DNA of 46,873 bases from an uncultured Alphaproteobacteria bacterium (GTDB lineage: Bacteria > Pseudomonadota > Alphaproteobacteria > HIMB59 > GCA-002718135): contig CABZCZ010000012.1 of assembly GCA_902524385.1 (NCBI GenBank), positions 1-46,873 of the forward strand, given 5' to 3'. This document shows, piece after piece, positions 7,083 through 16,220 of this stretch. A program made the translations under genes and the position numbers. Position 1 is the first letter of the stretch. Every line of letters starts with the position of its first letter. Under the pieces are notes generated by a model, which had not been told where the DNA came from, made no database searches, and saw nothing but the letters and a program-made list of their open reading frames with translations.

Positions 7083-7940
7083 ATGAGAAAAGCATTAGAG
7101 ATTAAACAATGTATGAAGACTTTTGAGGGTGATGGAATCCCAGTTACCAGGGCTTTCCCTGTACCTGGAATGAGAGAAAACGATCCATTTCTTCTTTTTG
7201 ATCATTTTGGTCCTATTAATTATGAACCAGGAGGTGCAACTGGTGTACCAGCCCATCCTCATTGCGGATTTGAGGCAATTACTTATATGCTTGGTGGTGA
7301 AGTAGAACACAGAGATTCATTTGGTGGACAAGCAGAAATTGAAACTGGTGATGTACAATGGATGACAACTGGATCAGGTTTAATTCATTCTGAATTAGTA
7401 ACAGAAAAATTTAAGAAGAGTGGTGGTGTCATGCAAGGTTTACAAATCTGGGTTAACCTTCCACAAAAAAATAAAAAAGTTAAACCTTGGTATCAGCATA
7501 TTAAAAAAAATGATATTCCAACAGTGTCTGAAAATGCAAATATAGAAATAAAAGTTCTTGTGGGTGAAATAAATGGAACTAAATCAAAAGTTCAAACATA
7601 TTCACCTGTATCAATATTTGATATTCAATTTTCAAAACCTGATATGACAAAGTTTAATGTGGACAAAGATCAAAATCTAATGATCTATATTATCGATGGT
7701 CAATTACAATTTAATAAAGAAGATAAAATAGCTAATAAAGGTGATATGATTTACTTTGATCAGTCAAGTGATGAGATTCAACTTACATCAAAATCAGAAA
7801 AGGGATCCTATCTAGTTTTAGCTGGAAAGCCGCTTAAAGAACCTGTAGCACGTTACGGGCCATTTGTGGCAAATTCTGAAGGAGAAATCAAGCAAGCAAT
7901 GATGGACTATCAAGAAGGAAAGATGGGAAACTTAGCTTAA
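7083..7940 (+). CDS. Pirin family protein
   Basis: Bicupin of 285 residues. The N-terminal cupin has the metal ligands of pirins: H58 and H60 in PAHPHCGFEAITY and H102 with E104 in GLIHSE. The C-terminal cupin segment (about 180-265) ends with PVARYGPFVANS, a conserved pirin_C motif. Bacterial pirins bind Fe2+ and some act as quercetinases or redox sensors; the sequence alone does not tell which. Its last four bases overlap the end of the convergent trmL gene. Confidence 0.9.
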   Translation: MRKALEIKQCMKTFEGDGIPVTRAFPVPGMRENDPFLLFDHFGPINYEPGGATGVPAHPHCGFEAITYMLGGEVEHRDSFGGQAEIETGDVQWMTTGSGLIHSELVTEKFKKSGGVMQGLQIWVNLPQKNKKVKPWYQHIKKNDIPTVSENANIEIKVLVGEINGTKSKVQTYSPVSIFDIQFSKPDMTKFNVDKDQNLMIYIIDGQLQFNKEDKIANKGDMIYFDQSSDEIQLTSKSEKGSYLVLAGKPLKEPVARYGPFVANSEGEIKQAMMDYQEGKMGNLA

Positions 7941-8383
7941 TTTAATTGGCGTAACATTTCACCAGCTACTATTGCAACTGAACTACTAAGATTAATCGAC
8001 CTAGCCCCCTTTATCATTGGTATTGTTAACCTCTCATTGACGGAACTATGGACGTAATCAGGTACCCCTGCACTTTCTCTCCCAAATAAAATAATATCAT
8101 TTGATTGAAATTTGTGATCGAAATAACTTTTTTTACTTTTTGTTGTTAGAAGAATGAGTCGATATGAATTATCTTTTGACCACTCATAAAATTTTTCCCA
8201 ACTTAAATGTTTTTTTAATTCTAGATAATCATAATAATCCATTGATGCTCTTTTTAGTTTTTTATCATCAATCACAAAGCCAACTGGCTCTATTATATCT
8301 ACGGGTATTCCAAGACAGGCACCTAGCCTAAATATGTTGCCAGCATTTTGTGGTATGTCAGGTTCAAATAGTGCAATTCTCAT
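7937..8383 (-). CDS. trmL: tRNA (cytidine(34)-2'-O)-methyltransferase TrmL
   Basis: SPOUT-class methyltransferase, 148 residues, that 2'-O-methylates the wobble base of certain tRNA-Leu. Seen: IALFEPDIPQNAGNIFRLGACLG (3-25), the knot residues FGRESAGVP (about 100-108) and the SAM-binding RLTIPMIKGARSINLSSSVAIV (about 118-139), all hallmarks of the TrmL/SpoU family. The length fits TrmL, which lacks the extra RNA-binding domain of TrmH. It is divergent from petA, an arrangement common in alphaproteobacteria. Confidence 0.93.
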   Translation of the reverse strand: MRIALFEPDIPQNAGNIFRLGACLGIPVDIIEPVGFVIDDKKLKRASMDYYDYLELKKHLSWEKFYEWSKDNSYRLILLTTKSKKSYFDHKFQSNDIILFGRESAGVPDYVHSSVNERLTIPMIKGARSINLSSSVAIVAGEMLRQLN

Positions 8384-8478
8384 ATTTTTTTACTATATTA
8401 TTTTATTACTTGCGTCACGCTGGCACATATTTAAAAGGTATTTTTCTACGTATTTAAGATATAAGAAATTCAAAATAA

Positions 8479-9009
8479 ATGGCCAAAAAACACAAAAAAA
8501 ATAAAAGAAGAGATTTTCTTCAACTGAGCACTGTAACGCTTGGCGCCGTAGGTACAGCTGCATTTATATGGCCATTTTTAAAAAGTATGAGTCCAGCAGA
8601 AGATACATTAGCTGCAGGATCAACTGAAGTAGATATTAGTGCCATCGAAGAAGGTCAAAGTATAACAATAAAATGGCGAGGAAAACCTGTTTTCATTAAA
8701 AAAAGAACAAAAGAAGAAATCAATGCAGCAAAAATAGTTCAAGCTTCTGATTTAAGAGATCCACAAGATGATGCAGATAGAGTTCAAAAAGAAGAATGGT
8801 TAGTTTTGGTGGGAGTATGCACTCACTTAGGATGTGTTCCACTTGGTCAGAAAGTTTCAGATATGAAAGGTGAATATGATGGTTGGTACTGCCCATGTCA
8901 TGGTTCACACTATGATACATCAGGAAGAATAAGAAAAGGACCTGCACCCAAAAACTTGGACATTCCGCCATATGCTTTTTTAAATGATAATACTATAAAG
9001 ATTGGATAA
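8479..9009 (+). CDS. petA: Ubiquinol-cytochrome c reductase Rieske iron-sulfur subunit
   Basis: The Fe-S subunit of the cytochrome bc1 complex, 176 residues. An N-terminal RRDFLQL followed by a hydrophobic anchor (about 14-34) suggests Tat-dependent membrane insertion. The 2Fe-2S ligands are in CTHLGC (C114 and H116, with C119) and CPCHGSHYD (C138 and H141, with C140); C119 and C140 would form the stabilising disulfide. It starts the petA-petB-petC operon with 2 bases to petB. Takes electrons from ubiquinol at the Qo site and passes them to cytochrome c1. Confidence 0.97.
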   Translation: MAKKHKKNKRRDFLQLSTVTLGAVGTAAFIWPFLKSMSPAEDTLAAGSTEVDISAIEEGQSITIKWRGKPVFIKKRTKEEINAAKIVQASDLRDPQDDADRVQKEEWLVLVGVCTHLGCVPLGQKVSDMKGEYDGWYCPCHGSHYDTSGRIRKGPAPKNLDIPPYAFLNDNTIKIG

Positions 9010-9011
9010 CT

Positions 9012-10304
9012 ATGGATAAGAATAGAAAAGTACATCAATTTAAAAATCCCGTCCTTAACTGGATAGAATTTCGTCTCCCAATTATTTCTTATTTTAAAAA
9101 AGAATACGGTGATTACCCAATGCCTAAAAATTGTAATTATTTTTGGAGTTTTGGTGCATTAGCAACAATTACACTCATTACAATGATAGTAAGCGGAATT
9201 TTTCTTGCAATGAATTACACACCACATACCGATATGGCATTTGATAGTGTTGAGAGAATAATGAGAGATGTTAATTATGGTTGGTTAATGAGATATATCC
9301 ATTCTAATGGGGCATCGTTTTTCTTTATTATAGTTTACATTCATATCGTAAGAGCAATGTATTTTGGCTCCTACAAATATCCAAGAGAACTTAATTGGAT
9401 TTTAGGAGTATTCATATTTCTTTTAATGATGGCAACTTCTTTTCTTGGTTACACACTACCTTGGGGACAAATGTCTTACTGGGGAGCAACAGTTATAACT
9501 AATTTATTTAGCGCTATACCAATTATTGGTGAAGGATTAAAAACATGGCTTCTTGGTGATTACAACGTTGGAAATGCAACATTAAATCGATTCTTCGCTC
9601 TTCATTATGTTTTACCTTTTGTGATTTTTGGTGTTGTAGGATTACACGTTGCCGCCGTCCATGTTCATGGTTCAAATAATCCAGATGGAATTGAAATTAA
9701 AAGTAACAACGACTCAGTAAATTTTTTCCCATATATGCTGATTAAAGATACAGTAGCAATGTGCGCCTTTGGAGTTGCTATATCTGCAGTTATATTCTTT
9801 GGACCAAACTTAATGTCAGAAGTTGATAACTATATACCTGCAGACCCACTTGTTACTCCAGCCCACATCGTACCAAATTGGTATCTTGCTCCTTTCTATG
9901 CAATTTTAAGAGCCGTACCTGATAAACTTGGAGGTGTTCTTTTGATGTTTGGCGCAATTGCAATTTTATTCGTTTTACCTTGGCTTGATAGGTCAAAAGT
10001 AAGAAGTTGTAATTATAGACCAATATATAAGTGGTTTATGATGGGCTTTTTCGTTAACTTTTTCGCATTAGGTTATGTTGGCATGCTTCCTGCTGAAGGT
10101 TTATATCTTTTAATTGCTAGAGTTGGCTTACTTTACTATTTTGGTTTTTTCTTCATTATTACCCCATTTGTTGGTTGGATAGAGAAGCCAAACAAGCTGC
10201 CACTCAGTATTAGTGATGTTTATGCTAAAAACATAGCTCCTAACATTGGTGGAGGAGAAACAAGGATGCCTTCACCAGCTATGCAAAAAGATACAAATCT
10301 ATAA
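9012..10304 (+). CDS. petB: Cytochrome b of the bc1 complex
   Basis: 430-residue integral membrane subunit carrying hemes bL and bH and the quinone sites. The four axial histidines can be placed at H97/H198 and H111/H212 (spacing of 14 in both helices, as in the family). Eight or more hydrophobic spans are seen. The Qo-site motif that is normally PEWY (PDWY in some bacteria) reads PNWY at 288-291 here. Because that acidic residue is considered important in quinol proton release, the Asn is notable. The stop overlaps the petC start by one base (TAATG). Confidence 0.97.
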   Translation: MDKNRKVHQFKNPVLNWIEFRLPIISYFKKEYGDYPMPKNCNYFWSFGALATITLITMIVSGIFLAMNYTPHTDMAFDSVERIMRDVNYGWLMRYIHSNGASFFFIIVYIHIVRAMYFGSYKYPRELNWILGVFIFLLMMATSFLGYTLPWGQMSYWGATVITNLFSAIPIIGEGLKTWLLGDYNVGNATLNRFFALHYVLPFVIFGVVGLHVAAVHVHGSNNPDGIEIKSNNDSVNFFPYMLIKDTVAMCAFGVAISAVIFFGPNLMSEVDNYIPADPLVTPAHIVPNWYLAPFYAILRAVPDKLGGVLLMFGAIAILFVLPWLDRSKVRSCNYRPIYKWFMMGFFVNFFALGYVGMLPAEGLYLLIARVGLLYYFGFFFIITPFVGWIEKPNKLPLSISDVYAKNIAPNIGGGETRMPSPAMQKDTNL

Positions 10305-11053
10305 TGCACCTATTACTTATTATTTTTTTATTCTTCTCTTTAAATATATTTGCCGCTGAAATGAGTACTGAAAAAATGCCAAAACATGATTGGTCTTTTA
10401 AGGGTGTAACGGGAACTTTTGATAGAGCTGCAATTCAAAGAGGTTACAAAGTCTACAGAGAGGTGTGTGCAGGATGTCATTCAATGAAACTACTATATTA
10501 CAGAGATCTAATTGACGTTGGCTTTTCCGAAGCTCAAGTAAAAGTAATTGCTTCTGAATATACTGTTTTAGATGGTCCAAATGATGATGGTGAAATGTTT
10601 GAGAGACCAGCTAGACCAGCAGACAGATTTGTTAATCCATATGCAAATGATAATGAAGCGAGAGCAAATAACAATGGAGCTTATCCTCCAGATTTGAGTG
10701 TAATTACAAAAGCTAGAAAATATGGAGTTGATTACATTTATAATCTTCTTCTAGGATATGTTGACCCTCCAAAGGGAATGGAGGTTGGTAATGGAATGTG
10801 GTATAATAAATGGATGGCTGGAAATCAAATAGCTATGCCTGCACCTATTGCAGATGGAAGTGTAGATTATGATGATGGCACTGATAATAATGCACAACAG
10901 TTATCATCTGATGTAACACATTTTCTTCACTGGGCTGCTGAACCAGAAATGGAAGAAAGAAAAAATCTAGGAATTAAAGTAATACTATTCTTTATTATTC
11001 TTGGAACGATTGTGTACTTAGCAAAAAATAGACTCTGGCGAGATGTTACTTAG
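10304..11053 (+). CDS. petC: Cytochrome c1
   Basis: 249-residue periplasm-facing heme subunit of the bc1 complex. A cleavable signal peptide (1 to about 18) precedes EMSTEKMP; the covalent heme site is CAGCH (55-59) in VYREVCAGCHSM, the sixth ligand is likely the Met of GNQIAMPAPI, and a C-terminal membrane anchor (about 224-241) with a following NRLWRDV tail is visible. The length is typical for an alphaproteobacterial stand-alone c1 rather than the b-c1 fusion (fbcH) of some relatives. Its last bases overlap the convergent ychF stop by four. Confidence 0.96.
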   Translation: MHLLLIIFLFFSLNIFAAEMSTEKMPKHDWSFKGVTGTFDRAAIQRGYKVYREVCAGCHSMKLLYYRDLIDVGFSEAQVKVIASEYTVLDGPNDDGEMFERPARPADRFVNPYANDNEARANNNGAYPPDLSVITKARKYGVDYIYNLLLGYVDPPKGMEVGNGMWYNKWMAGNQIAMPAPIADGSVDYDDGTDNNAQQLSSDVTHFLHWAAEPEMEERKNLGIKVILFFIILGTIVYLAKNRLWRDVT

Positions 11054-12150
11054 ACATTAAATAAAAAGTTCATTACATCACCATCTTTGACGACATAATC
11101 TTTACCTTCTTGTCTCAACTTTCCTGAATCTCTACTCCCAGCATCACCATTATTTTCTACATAGTCATCATAAGAGACAGTCTCTGCTCTAATAAAACCT
11201 TTTTCAAAATCAGTATGAATTTTTCCAGCTGCCTGAGGCGCAAATGTTTCCCTTTTTATTGTCCACGATCTTGTTTCTTTTGGACCACATGTAAAATAGT
11301 TAATTAGACCTAAAAGTTCATATCCTGATTTTATTACCTTATTCAATGTTGTTTGATCTAAATTAAGCTCTTTAAGAAATTCAAGTTTTTCTTCCTCATT
11401 ATCTAATTTAGCTATTTGTGCTTCAATTGATGCAGAGATTAAATCTACTGAATGGTTATTTTTTTTAGCATACTCGATGACTGTATTTGATAATTTGTTT
11501 CCAGTATGAATAGATTCTTCATCTACATTACATATGTACATAGTGGGCTTTAGACTAATTAAGTTAAGACTATTTACAAAATCAATTTCATTACTAGCAA
11601 ATTCATCATTTTTTAAGATGCTATTAGCATCTAGCATTTGTAAAATTTTATTTATTATATCAAATTGATTTTTAGCTTCTTTGTCATTTGCTTTTAATTT
11701 TTTTTCCAAACTATTTTTTTTATTATTTAAGCTTTCAAGATCAGCCAGTTGTAACTCTAAATTTATTGTATCAATATCATCTAATGGATCAATTTTTGAT
11801 GATACATGAGTAATATTAGTATCTTCAAAACATCTAACAACATGTGCTATTGCATCAACTTCTCTTATATGTCCTAAAAATTTATTTCCTAAACCTTCTC
11901 CTTGTGAGGCTCCTTTTACTAATCCTGCAATATCAACAAAATCCATGAAAGAAGGAATTATTTTTTCACTTTTTCCAATAATTGCAAGTTTATCTAATCT
12001 ATCATCAGGTACTGCAACTCTTCCTATATTAGGTTCTATAGTTGCAAATGGATAATTTGCAGCCTCAGCTTTATTTGATTGGGTGAGAGCATTAAATAAA
12101 GTGGATTTTCCAACATTTGGTAATCCAACTATACCACACTTAAATCCCAT
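11050..12150 (-). CDS. ychF: Redox-regulated ATPase YchF/OLA1
   Basis: P-loop NTPase of the Obg family that prefers ATP, 366 residues, the usual length. Motifs: GLPNVGKSTLFNAL (G1, 8-21), DIAGLVKGASQGEGLGNKFLGHIREVDAI (G3 region), and a C-terminal TGS-like domain with FFTCGPKETRSWTI-type residues and DFEKGFIRAETVSYDD. It is thought to interact with ribosomes and stress responses. Two bases after pth on the same strand, so the two are co-transcribed as in many bacteria. Confidence 0.96.
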   Translation of the reverse strand: MGFKCGIVGLPNVGKSTLFNALTQSNKAEAANYPFATIEPNIGRVAVPDDRLDKLAIIGKSEKIIPSFMDFVDIAGLVKGASQGEGLGNKFLGHIREVDAIAHVVRCFEDTNITHVSSKIDPLDDIDTINLELQLADLESLNNKKNSLEKKLKANDKEAKNQFDIINKILQMLDANSILKNDEFASNEIDFVNSLNLISLKPTMYICNVDEESIHTGNKLSNTVIEYAKKNNHSVDLISASIEAQIAKLDNEEEKLEFLKELNLDQTTLNKVIKSGYELLGLINYFTCGPKETRSWTIKRETFAPQAAGKIHTDFEKGFIRAETVSYDDYVENNGDAGSRDSGKLRQEGKDYVVKDGDVMNFLFNV

Positions 12151-12152
12151 AT

Positions 12153-12713
12153 TTAATTTTGCTCACTTATTTTTGTTAAAAATAGAGGAATATTTGAAAA
12201 TATTAATTCAATATTATTAACCATTTTATCAACCTTTTTATTTATTATTTCTTCTTCTGATTCTAAAAATTTATTTAAAACATAACTTGAAACTAAATCT
12301 TTATGTCCAGGATGATCAATTCCAATACGTATTCTAAAATAATTTTCTCCAATATATTGGTCAATACTTTCCAATCCATTGTGACCTCCATTTCCACCAC
12401 CTTGTTTTATTTTTACTTTCGATAATTCTAAATCAAGGTCATCATGTATAACAAAAGTATGGTCTAATTTTATTTTATAAAAATTTACAATTTCTGAAAC
12501 AGCTTTTCCAGATAAATTCATGAATGTCAGAGGTTTTAACACAAAGATTTTTTGATTATTAATTACGCCTAAATATAATTCTTTTATTTTATCTTCTTTG
12601 ATTTTTTCTAAATTAAAATGCGAGATTATATTATCCGCTAAATGGAAACCTACATTATGTCTGGTATTTTTATAATCTATACCTGGGTTACCAAGTCCAC
12701 AAATTAAAAACAT
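12153..12713 (-). CDS. pth: Peptidyl-tRNA hydrolase
   Basis: 186 residues; releases peptides from prematurely dropped peptidyl-tRNA. Seen: the N-terminal GLGNPGIDYKNTRHNVGF (catalytic His in TRHN at about residue 19), PLTFMNLSGKAV, HDDLDLELSKVKIKQGGGNGGHNGLESI with the catalytic Asp and clamp residues, and FRIRIGIDHPG. Lies between rplY and ychF, the standard bacterial order. Confidence 0.96.
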   Translation of the reverse strand: MFLICGLGNPGIDYKNTRHNVGFHLADNIISHFNLEKIKEDKIKELYLGVINNQKIFVLKPLTFMNLSGKAVSEIVNFYKIKLDHTFVIHDDLDLELSKVKIKQGGGNGGHNGLESIDQYIGENYFRIRIGIDHPGHKDLVSSYVLNKFLESEEEIINKKVDKMVNNIELIFSNIPLFLTKISEQN

Positions 12714-12734
12714 ATAATGAAATATAAAGTAAAG

Positions 12735-13412
12735 TTACTTAGATTCTTTATTTTCTTCTTTATTATCTGAAGATTCTTCCTTCTTTTCCTCTGATTTCTC
12801 TTCACCACCTTCTGCAACACCTTCTTCTGTTGTTTCTTCAGTTTTAGTTTCAACTTCTACAGTTGGCGGAACTAAAGTAGCTATTACGAAATCTCTATCT
12901 GATATAGTAGGAGCAACTCCCTCAGGTAGTTTAATATTACTAATTTTAACTGCATCACCTATTTCACTTTCAATTAAATCAAATTCTAGTTTGCTAGGTA
13001 TATTATTTGCATTACATGTTAGTTCAACAAGTCTTCTAACAGTATTTAAAACTCCACCTTTTTTCAAACCTGGACATTTATCTTGATTTAAAAACTCAAC
13101 AGGAATTTCAACGTTTACTTTTGTATTTTCTTGAACTCTTAAAAAATCAATATGAATAAGTTGATCACTTACAGGATGATATTGTAATTGTTTGGGTAGT
13201 ATTTTTTCTTTCTTTCCATCAACATCAAGGTCGATAATAGTTGAATAAAAGGAACCAGTACCCATTAATTTTTTGAGTATTTTATCTTCTAGAGCGATTT
13301 TCTTAGGCTCAGTTCCCTTGCCATAAATTATACCAGGAACCAATCCCTTCATTAAAAGATTATGATTTGAACCAATATCTTTATTTCTTTCTATCGCCTT
13401 AAAATCACTCAT
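12735..13412 (-). CDS. rplY: Ribosomal protein bL25, Ctc/TL5 long form
   Basis: 225 residues: an N-terminal 5S rRNA-binding L25 domain (about 1-90, with VPGIIYGKG at 26-34) and the C-terminal TL5/CTC beta domain (about 95-185, with VEIPVEFLN and LPEGVAPTISDRDFVIATL). The end is a long acidic and lysine-rich tail of about 40 residues, common in marine alphaproteobacteria. Eleven bases after prs and followed by pth; the order prs-rplY-pth-ychF is classical. Confidence 0.95.
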   Translation of the reverse strand: MSDFKAIERNKDIGSNHNLLMKGLVPGIIYGKGTEPKKIALEDKILKKLMGTGSFYSTIIDLDVDGKKEKILPKQLQYHPVSDQLIHIDFLRVQENTKVNVEIPVEFLNQDKCPGLKKGGVLNTVRRLVELTCNANNIPSKLEFDLIESEIGDAVKISNIKLPEGVAPTISDRDFVIATLVPPTVEVETKTEETTEEGVAEGGEEKSEEKKEESSDNKEENKESK

Positions 13413-13423
13413 AAAATAAAAAT

Positions 13424-14359
13424 TTAATCGAAAAGGGCCGACACTGAAGTATCAGTGTTAATCCTTTTAATCGCATCACCCATTAAAGGAGCGATACTAA
13501 TATGTCTAATGTTTTTTGTGCTTTTCACCTCTTTAGAAGGCTCAATGGTATCCGTTAACACCAATTCTTTTATGCTAGAATTTTCAATCTTTTTAAGCGC
13601 ATCTCCAGATAATACACCGTGAACAATATAAGAATAAATTTCTTTAGCCCCATTTTTACTAAGAGCTTCTGCAGCATTACATAATGTGCCTGCAGAGTCA
13701 GCTATATCATCTAGTAAGATACAAGTTTTATCTTTTACATCCCCAATAATATTCATTACTTCAGATTCACCAGCCTTTTCTCTTCTTTTATCGGCAATTG
13801 CTAGTCCAGCCTCTAACCTCTTAGCAAAAGCTCTAGCTCTAACAACACCACCAACATCAGGTGAAGCAACAACTAAATCTTTGTTTCCATTAAATCTTTC
13901 TTTAACATCATCGATTATCGGTCTTACAGAAAAAATATTATCTAAAGGAATGTCAAAAAAACCTTGAATTTGACCAGCATGCAAATCCATTGTTAAAACC
14001 CTATCAGCGCCTGCGGATGTAATTAAATTTGCTACAAGTTTGGCAGTAATTGGCGTTCTAGGTCCAGTCTTTCTATCTTGTCTTGCATATCCATAATATG
14101 GGATAACAGCAGTAATCCTTTTTGCTGAACCTCTTCTTGCAGCATCAATTGTAATTAAAAGTTCCATTAAATGGTCATTTGCTGGATGTGATGTGGATTG
14201 AATAATAAAAACATCTTCACCTCTAATATTTTCATTAATTTCTACAAATATTTCCCTATCATTAAAAGTTTTAACAGAGGCATCTGCTAATGGAACATCA
14301 ATATGTTTAGAAATTTTATCTGCTAAAGATTTGCTGCTATTACAGGCGATTATTTTCAT
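13424..14359 (-). CDS. prs: Ribose-phosphate pyrophosphokinase
   Basis: Makes PRPP from ribose 5-phosphate and ATP for nucleotide, histidine and tryptophan synthesis; 311 residues, the usual length for class I. Motifs: [22 protein letters not shown] (flexible ATP-site region), the catalytic-loop [52 protein letters not shown] and the PRPP-binding [14 protein letters not shown]. Its ATG is 47 bases past the pgeF stop side, and a separate promoter may lie in that AT-rich space. Confidence 0.97.
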   Translation of the reverse strand: MKIIACNSSKSLADKISKHIDVPLADASVKTFNDREIFVEINENIRGEDVFIIQSTSHPANDHLMELLITIDAARRGSAKRITAVIPYYGYARQDRKTGPRTPITAKLVANLITSAGADRVLTMDLHAGQIQGFFDIPLDNIFSVRPIIDDVKERFNGNKDLVVASPDVGGVVRARAFAKRLEAGLAIADKRREKAGESEVMNIIGDVKDKTCILLDDIADSAGTLCNAAEALSKNGAKEIYSYIVHGVLSGDALKKIENSSIKELVLTDTIEPSKEVKSTKNIRHISIAPLMGDAIKRINTDTSVSALFD

Positions 14360-14406
14360 ATAATCTATGTTATTACTATATCAGAATAATAATAGATCAA
14401 CTAAAA

Positions 14407-15171
14407 TTAATTATTAAATGCAATGATATTAAGCATTCTTCCAGTATCTTTAAATTTTTGTGATTCCCTACGATGGCTAAAAAAAACTCTCTTATTTGAG
14501 AAGGTATCTTTGTTAATATTATATATATTTTTAATACCCAATTCATTAAATTGATAGTTAATCAATTTTCTTAAATTAAATAAATCTTTGTCTTTATTTT
14601 TGTATTTGAAGAAAATAGAGTATTTTTTATTTTTGCTTATAAACTTTCTTTTAAAGTCTTTTGATACTTCAAAGTTTTTAAAGCTTAAACAAGGACCAAT
14701 AAGAACAACAATATTTTTTTTAATTATTTTTTGTTTAACAAAATATTCTATACCATTAGCAGCTATATTTTTTAATGCACCTTTCCAGCCTGAATGAAGA
14801 GCGCATATATATCTTTTATTTTTATCAAAAATAAAAATTGGACAGCAATCTGCAGTTAAAACCCCTAAAGCTATTTGCTTATTGCTAGTGATTAACCCAT
14901 CTCCAGAATATTTTTTACCTATATTTTTTTTATTTATTTCTACAATCTTGTTTGAGTGTATTTGACTAATAAATTTAATTTTTTTTTTGATATTTAAATT
15001 TTTTTGACAAATATCAATATTTTTATTTACATTTACTTTAGTATCTTTGCGGTTTAAACTACAGTTTAATGAATAGTTTTCTTTTTTTGATACTCCACCA
15101 TTTCTAGTAAAAAAACCAGCTCTAACAAAAGACTTAACTTTTGCATGTGTAAAATAATTTTTAGCAATCAT
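14407..15171 (-). CDS. pgeF: Multicopper polyphenol oxidase/purine nucleoside phosphorylase family (PgeF/YfiH)
   Basis: 254 residues from the ATG at 15171, which overlaps the midA stop as ATGA; an upstream Met at 15192 would add seven odd residues (with CC) inside midA and is less likely. The family (PF02578) acts on purine nucleosides or edits wrongly built peptidoglycan precursors. Seen: GFFTRNGGVSKKENYSLN near the N-terminus, ADCCPIFIFD with the metal-site cysteine, and ALHSGWKGALKNIAANGIE with the catalytic His. The gene is richer in Lys/Asn and AT than average, as are its neighbours midA and lgt. Confidence 0.9.
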   Translation of the reverse strand: MIAKNYFTHAKVKSFVRAGFFTRNGGVSKKENYSLNCSLNRKDTKVNVNKNIDICQKNLNIKKKIKFISQIHSNKIVEINKKNIGKKYSGDGLITSNKQIALGVLTADCCPIFIFDKNKRYICALHSGWKGALKNIAANGIEYFVKQKIIKKNIVVLIGPCLSFKNFEVSKDFKRKFISKNKKYSIFFKYKNKDKDLFNLRKLINYQFNELGIKNIYNINKDTFSNKRVFFSHRRESQKFKDTGRMLNIIAFNN

Positions 15172-16220
15172 AAGTAAGAAACAACAAGACACTTAAATAA
15201 GTTTCCCATCCTATCAACATTAATTAATCTATCCAATTCTTCATCTAATAAATTTTTATTTAAATTTGAATTTTGAGTGAGTAATTTTTTCTTTCGTTCT
15301 ACTATTCCATATTTTAATAAAAAATCTTTTTGTGAAACAAATTCGTTGATTTGTAATTTGTTTTGTTTTGCTATTTCAATTAATTCATTGAAATTTACAT
15401 GACTTGAAATGTCTTGTTGGCCTATATTTTCAAATATGGTGGTTTTTTTATGATTGTATATTGATTGTAATGTAAAGTTTTTAATTTTCTTATTATATCC
15501 ATAATCGAATAAAATACATATACCCCTATTTTTTTTTAGATATTTACAAATTTGCTCAAAATATTTATTTCTTGAATAAGAAACTTCATAAATTTTTTGT
15601 CTTTTGTATTTACGTAAATAATCTAATATTTTATTACTAACTACCCGTTTATTTATAGAATAATATTTATTTTCCTTTTCATTAAATTTTACATATTTTT
15701 CAAACCAATGATTATTATCATTTAAAAATTGCCTTACAGGAAAACAGTCAAAAAATTCATTTGAATATATTATTGAAGGCAGTTCAGATCTGAAATCTAA
15801 AGCTGTTGACCATCTAATTTTTGATTGTTTAAAATAATGTAGATTTTTCTCTTGTATTTTTCTTAATTCTTTATTTATTTCTATAAAATGAACATCAGCA
15901 TTTTCAAAAAAATTTGGAAGTATCTTTGCAGTTCTTTCAATATCTTTAAATAACGTGCCATTTCCTGGACCTAATTCAATTAAATTAAATTTTGAGTTAA
16001 TTTTTTCTTTCCAATGATAAAGTAAATATACGCCAATAATTTCTCCAAACATTTGTGAAATTTCTGGAGATGTAACAAAGTCAAATTTTCTTCCTATGGG
16101 TTTTTTGCTTAAGTAATAACCATTTCTTTCATACAAAGCCAAGTCTATAAATTTATCTAAACGCAAATTTTTTTTATTGTTAGGAAGTTTTACTTTATTA
16201 ATTTTTCTTTTGCTTAACAT
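15168..16220 (-). CDS. SAM-dependent methyltransferase, MidA/NDUFAF7 family
   Basis: 350 residues, PF02636. The SAM-binding motif LIELGPGNGTLFKDI (about 81-95) is clear, with the N-terminal family sequence GRKFDFVTSPEISQMFGEIIG (about 43-63) and SNEFFDCFPVRQF (about 153-165). The mitochondrial relative NDUFAF7 methylates an arginine of a complex I subunit, so a respiratory assembly role is plausible but unproven here. The start lies 23 bases inside the end of lgt, and the end overlaps pgeF; lgt-midA-pgeF is a widespread alphaproteobacterial operon. Confidence 0.88.
   Translation of the reverse strand: MLSKRKINKVKLPNNKKNLRLDKFIDLALYERNGYYLSKKPIGRKFDFVTSPEISQMFGEIIGVYLLYHWKEKINSKFNLIELGPGNGTLFKDIERTAKILPNFFENADVHFIEINKELRKIQEKNLHYFKQSKIRWSTALDFRSELPSIIYSNEFFDCFPVRQFLNDNNHWFEKYVKFNEKENKYYSINKRVVSNKILDYLRKYKRQKIYEVSYSRNKYFEQICKYLKKNRGICILFDYGYNKKIKNFTLQSIYNHKKTTIFENIGQQDISSHVNFNELIEIAKQNKLQINEFVSQKDFLLKYGIVERKKKLLTQNSNLNKNLLDEELDRLINVDRMGNLFKCLVVSYL

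Noticed and set aside
8421-8437. Sigma-54 promoter (TGGCAC) before petA
   Set aside because: The -12 TTGC element is absent at the required spacing.
13686-13967. 93-codon frame opposite prs
   Set aside because: Lies wholly antisense to a conserved Prs coding region; composition is that expected from its complement.
15172-15192. Longer pgeF start at 15192 (adds MSCCFLL)
   Set aside because: The ATG at 15171 forms the ATGA overlap with midA typical of this operon and gives the normal N-terminus.
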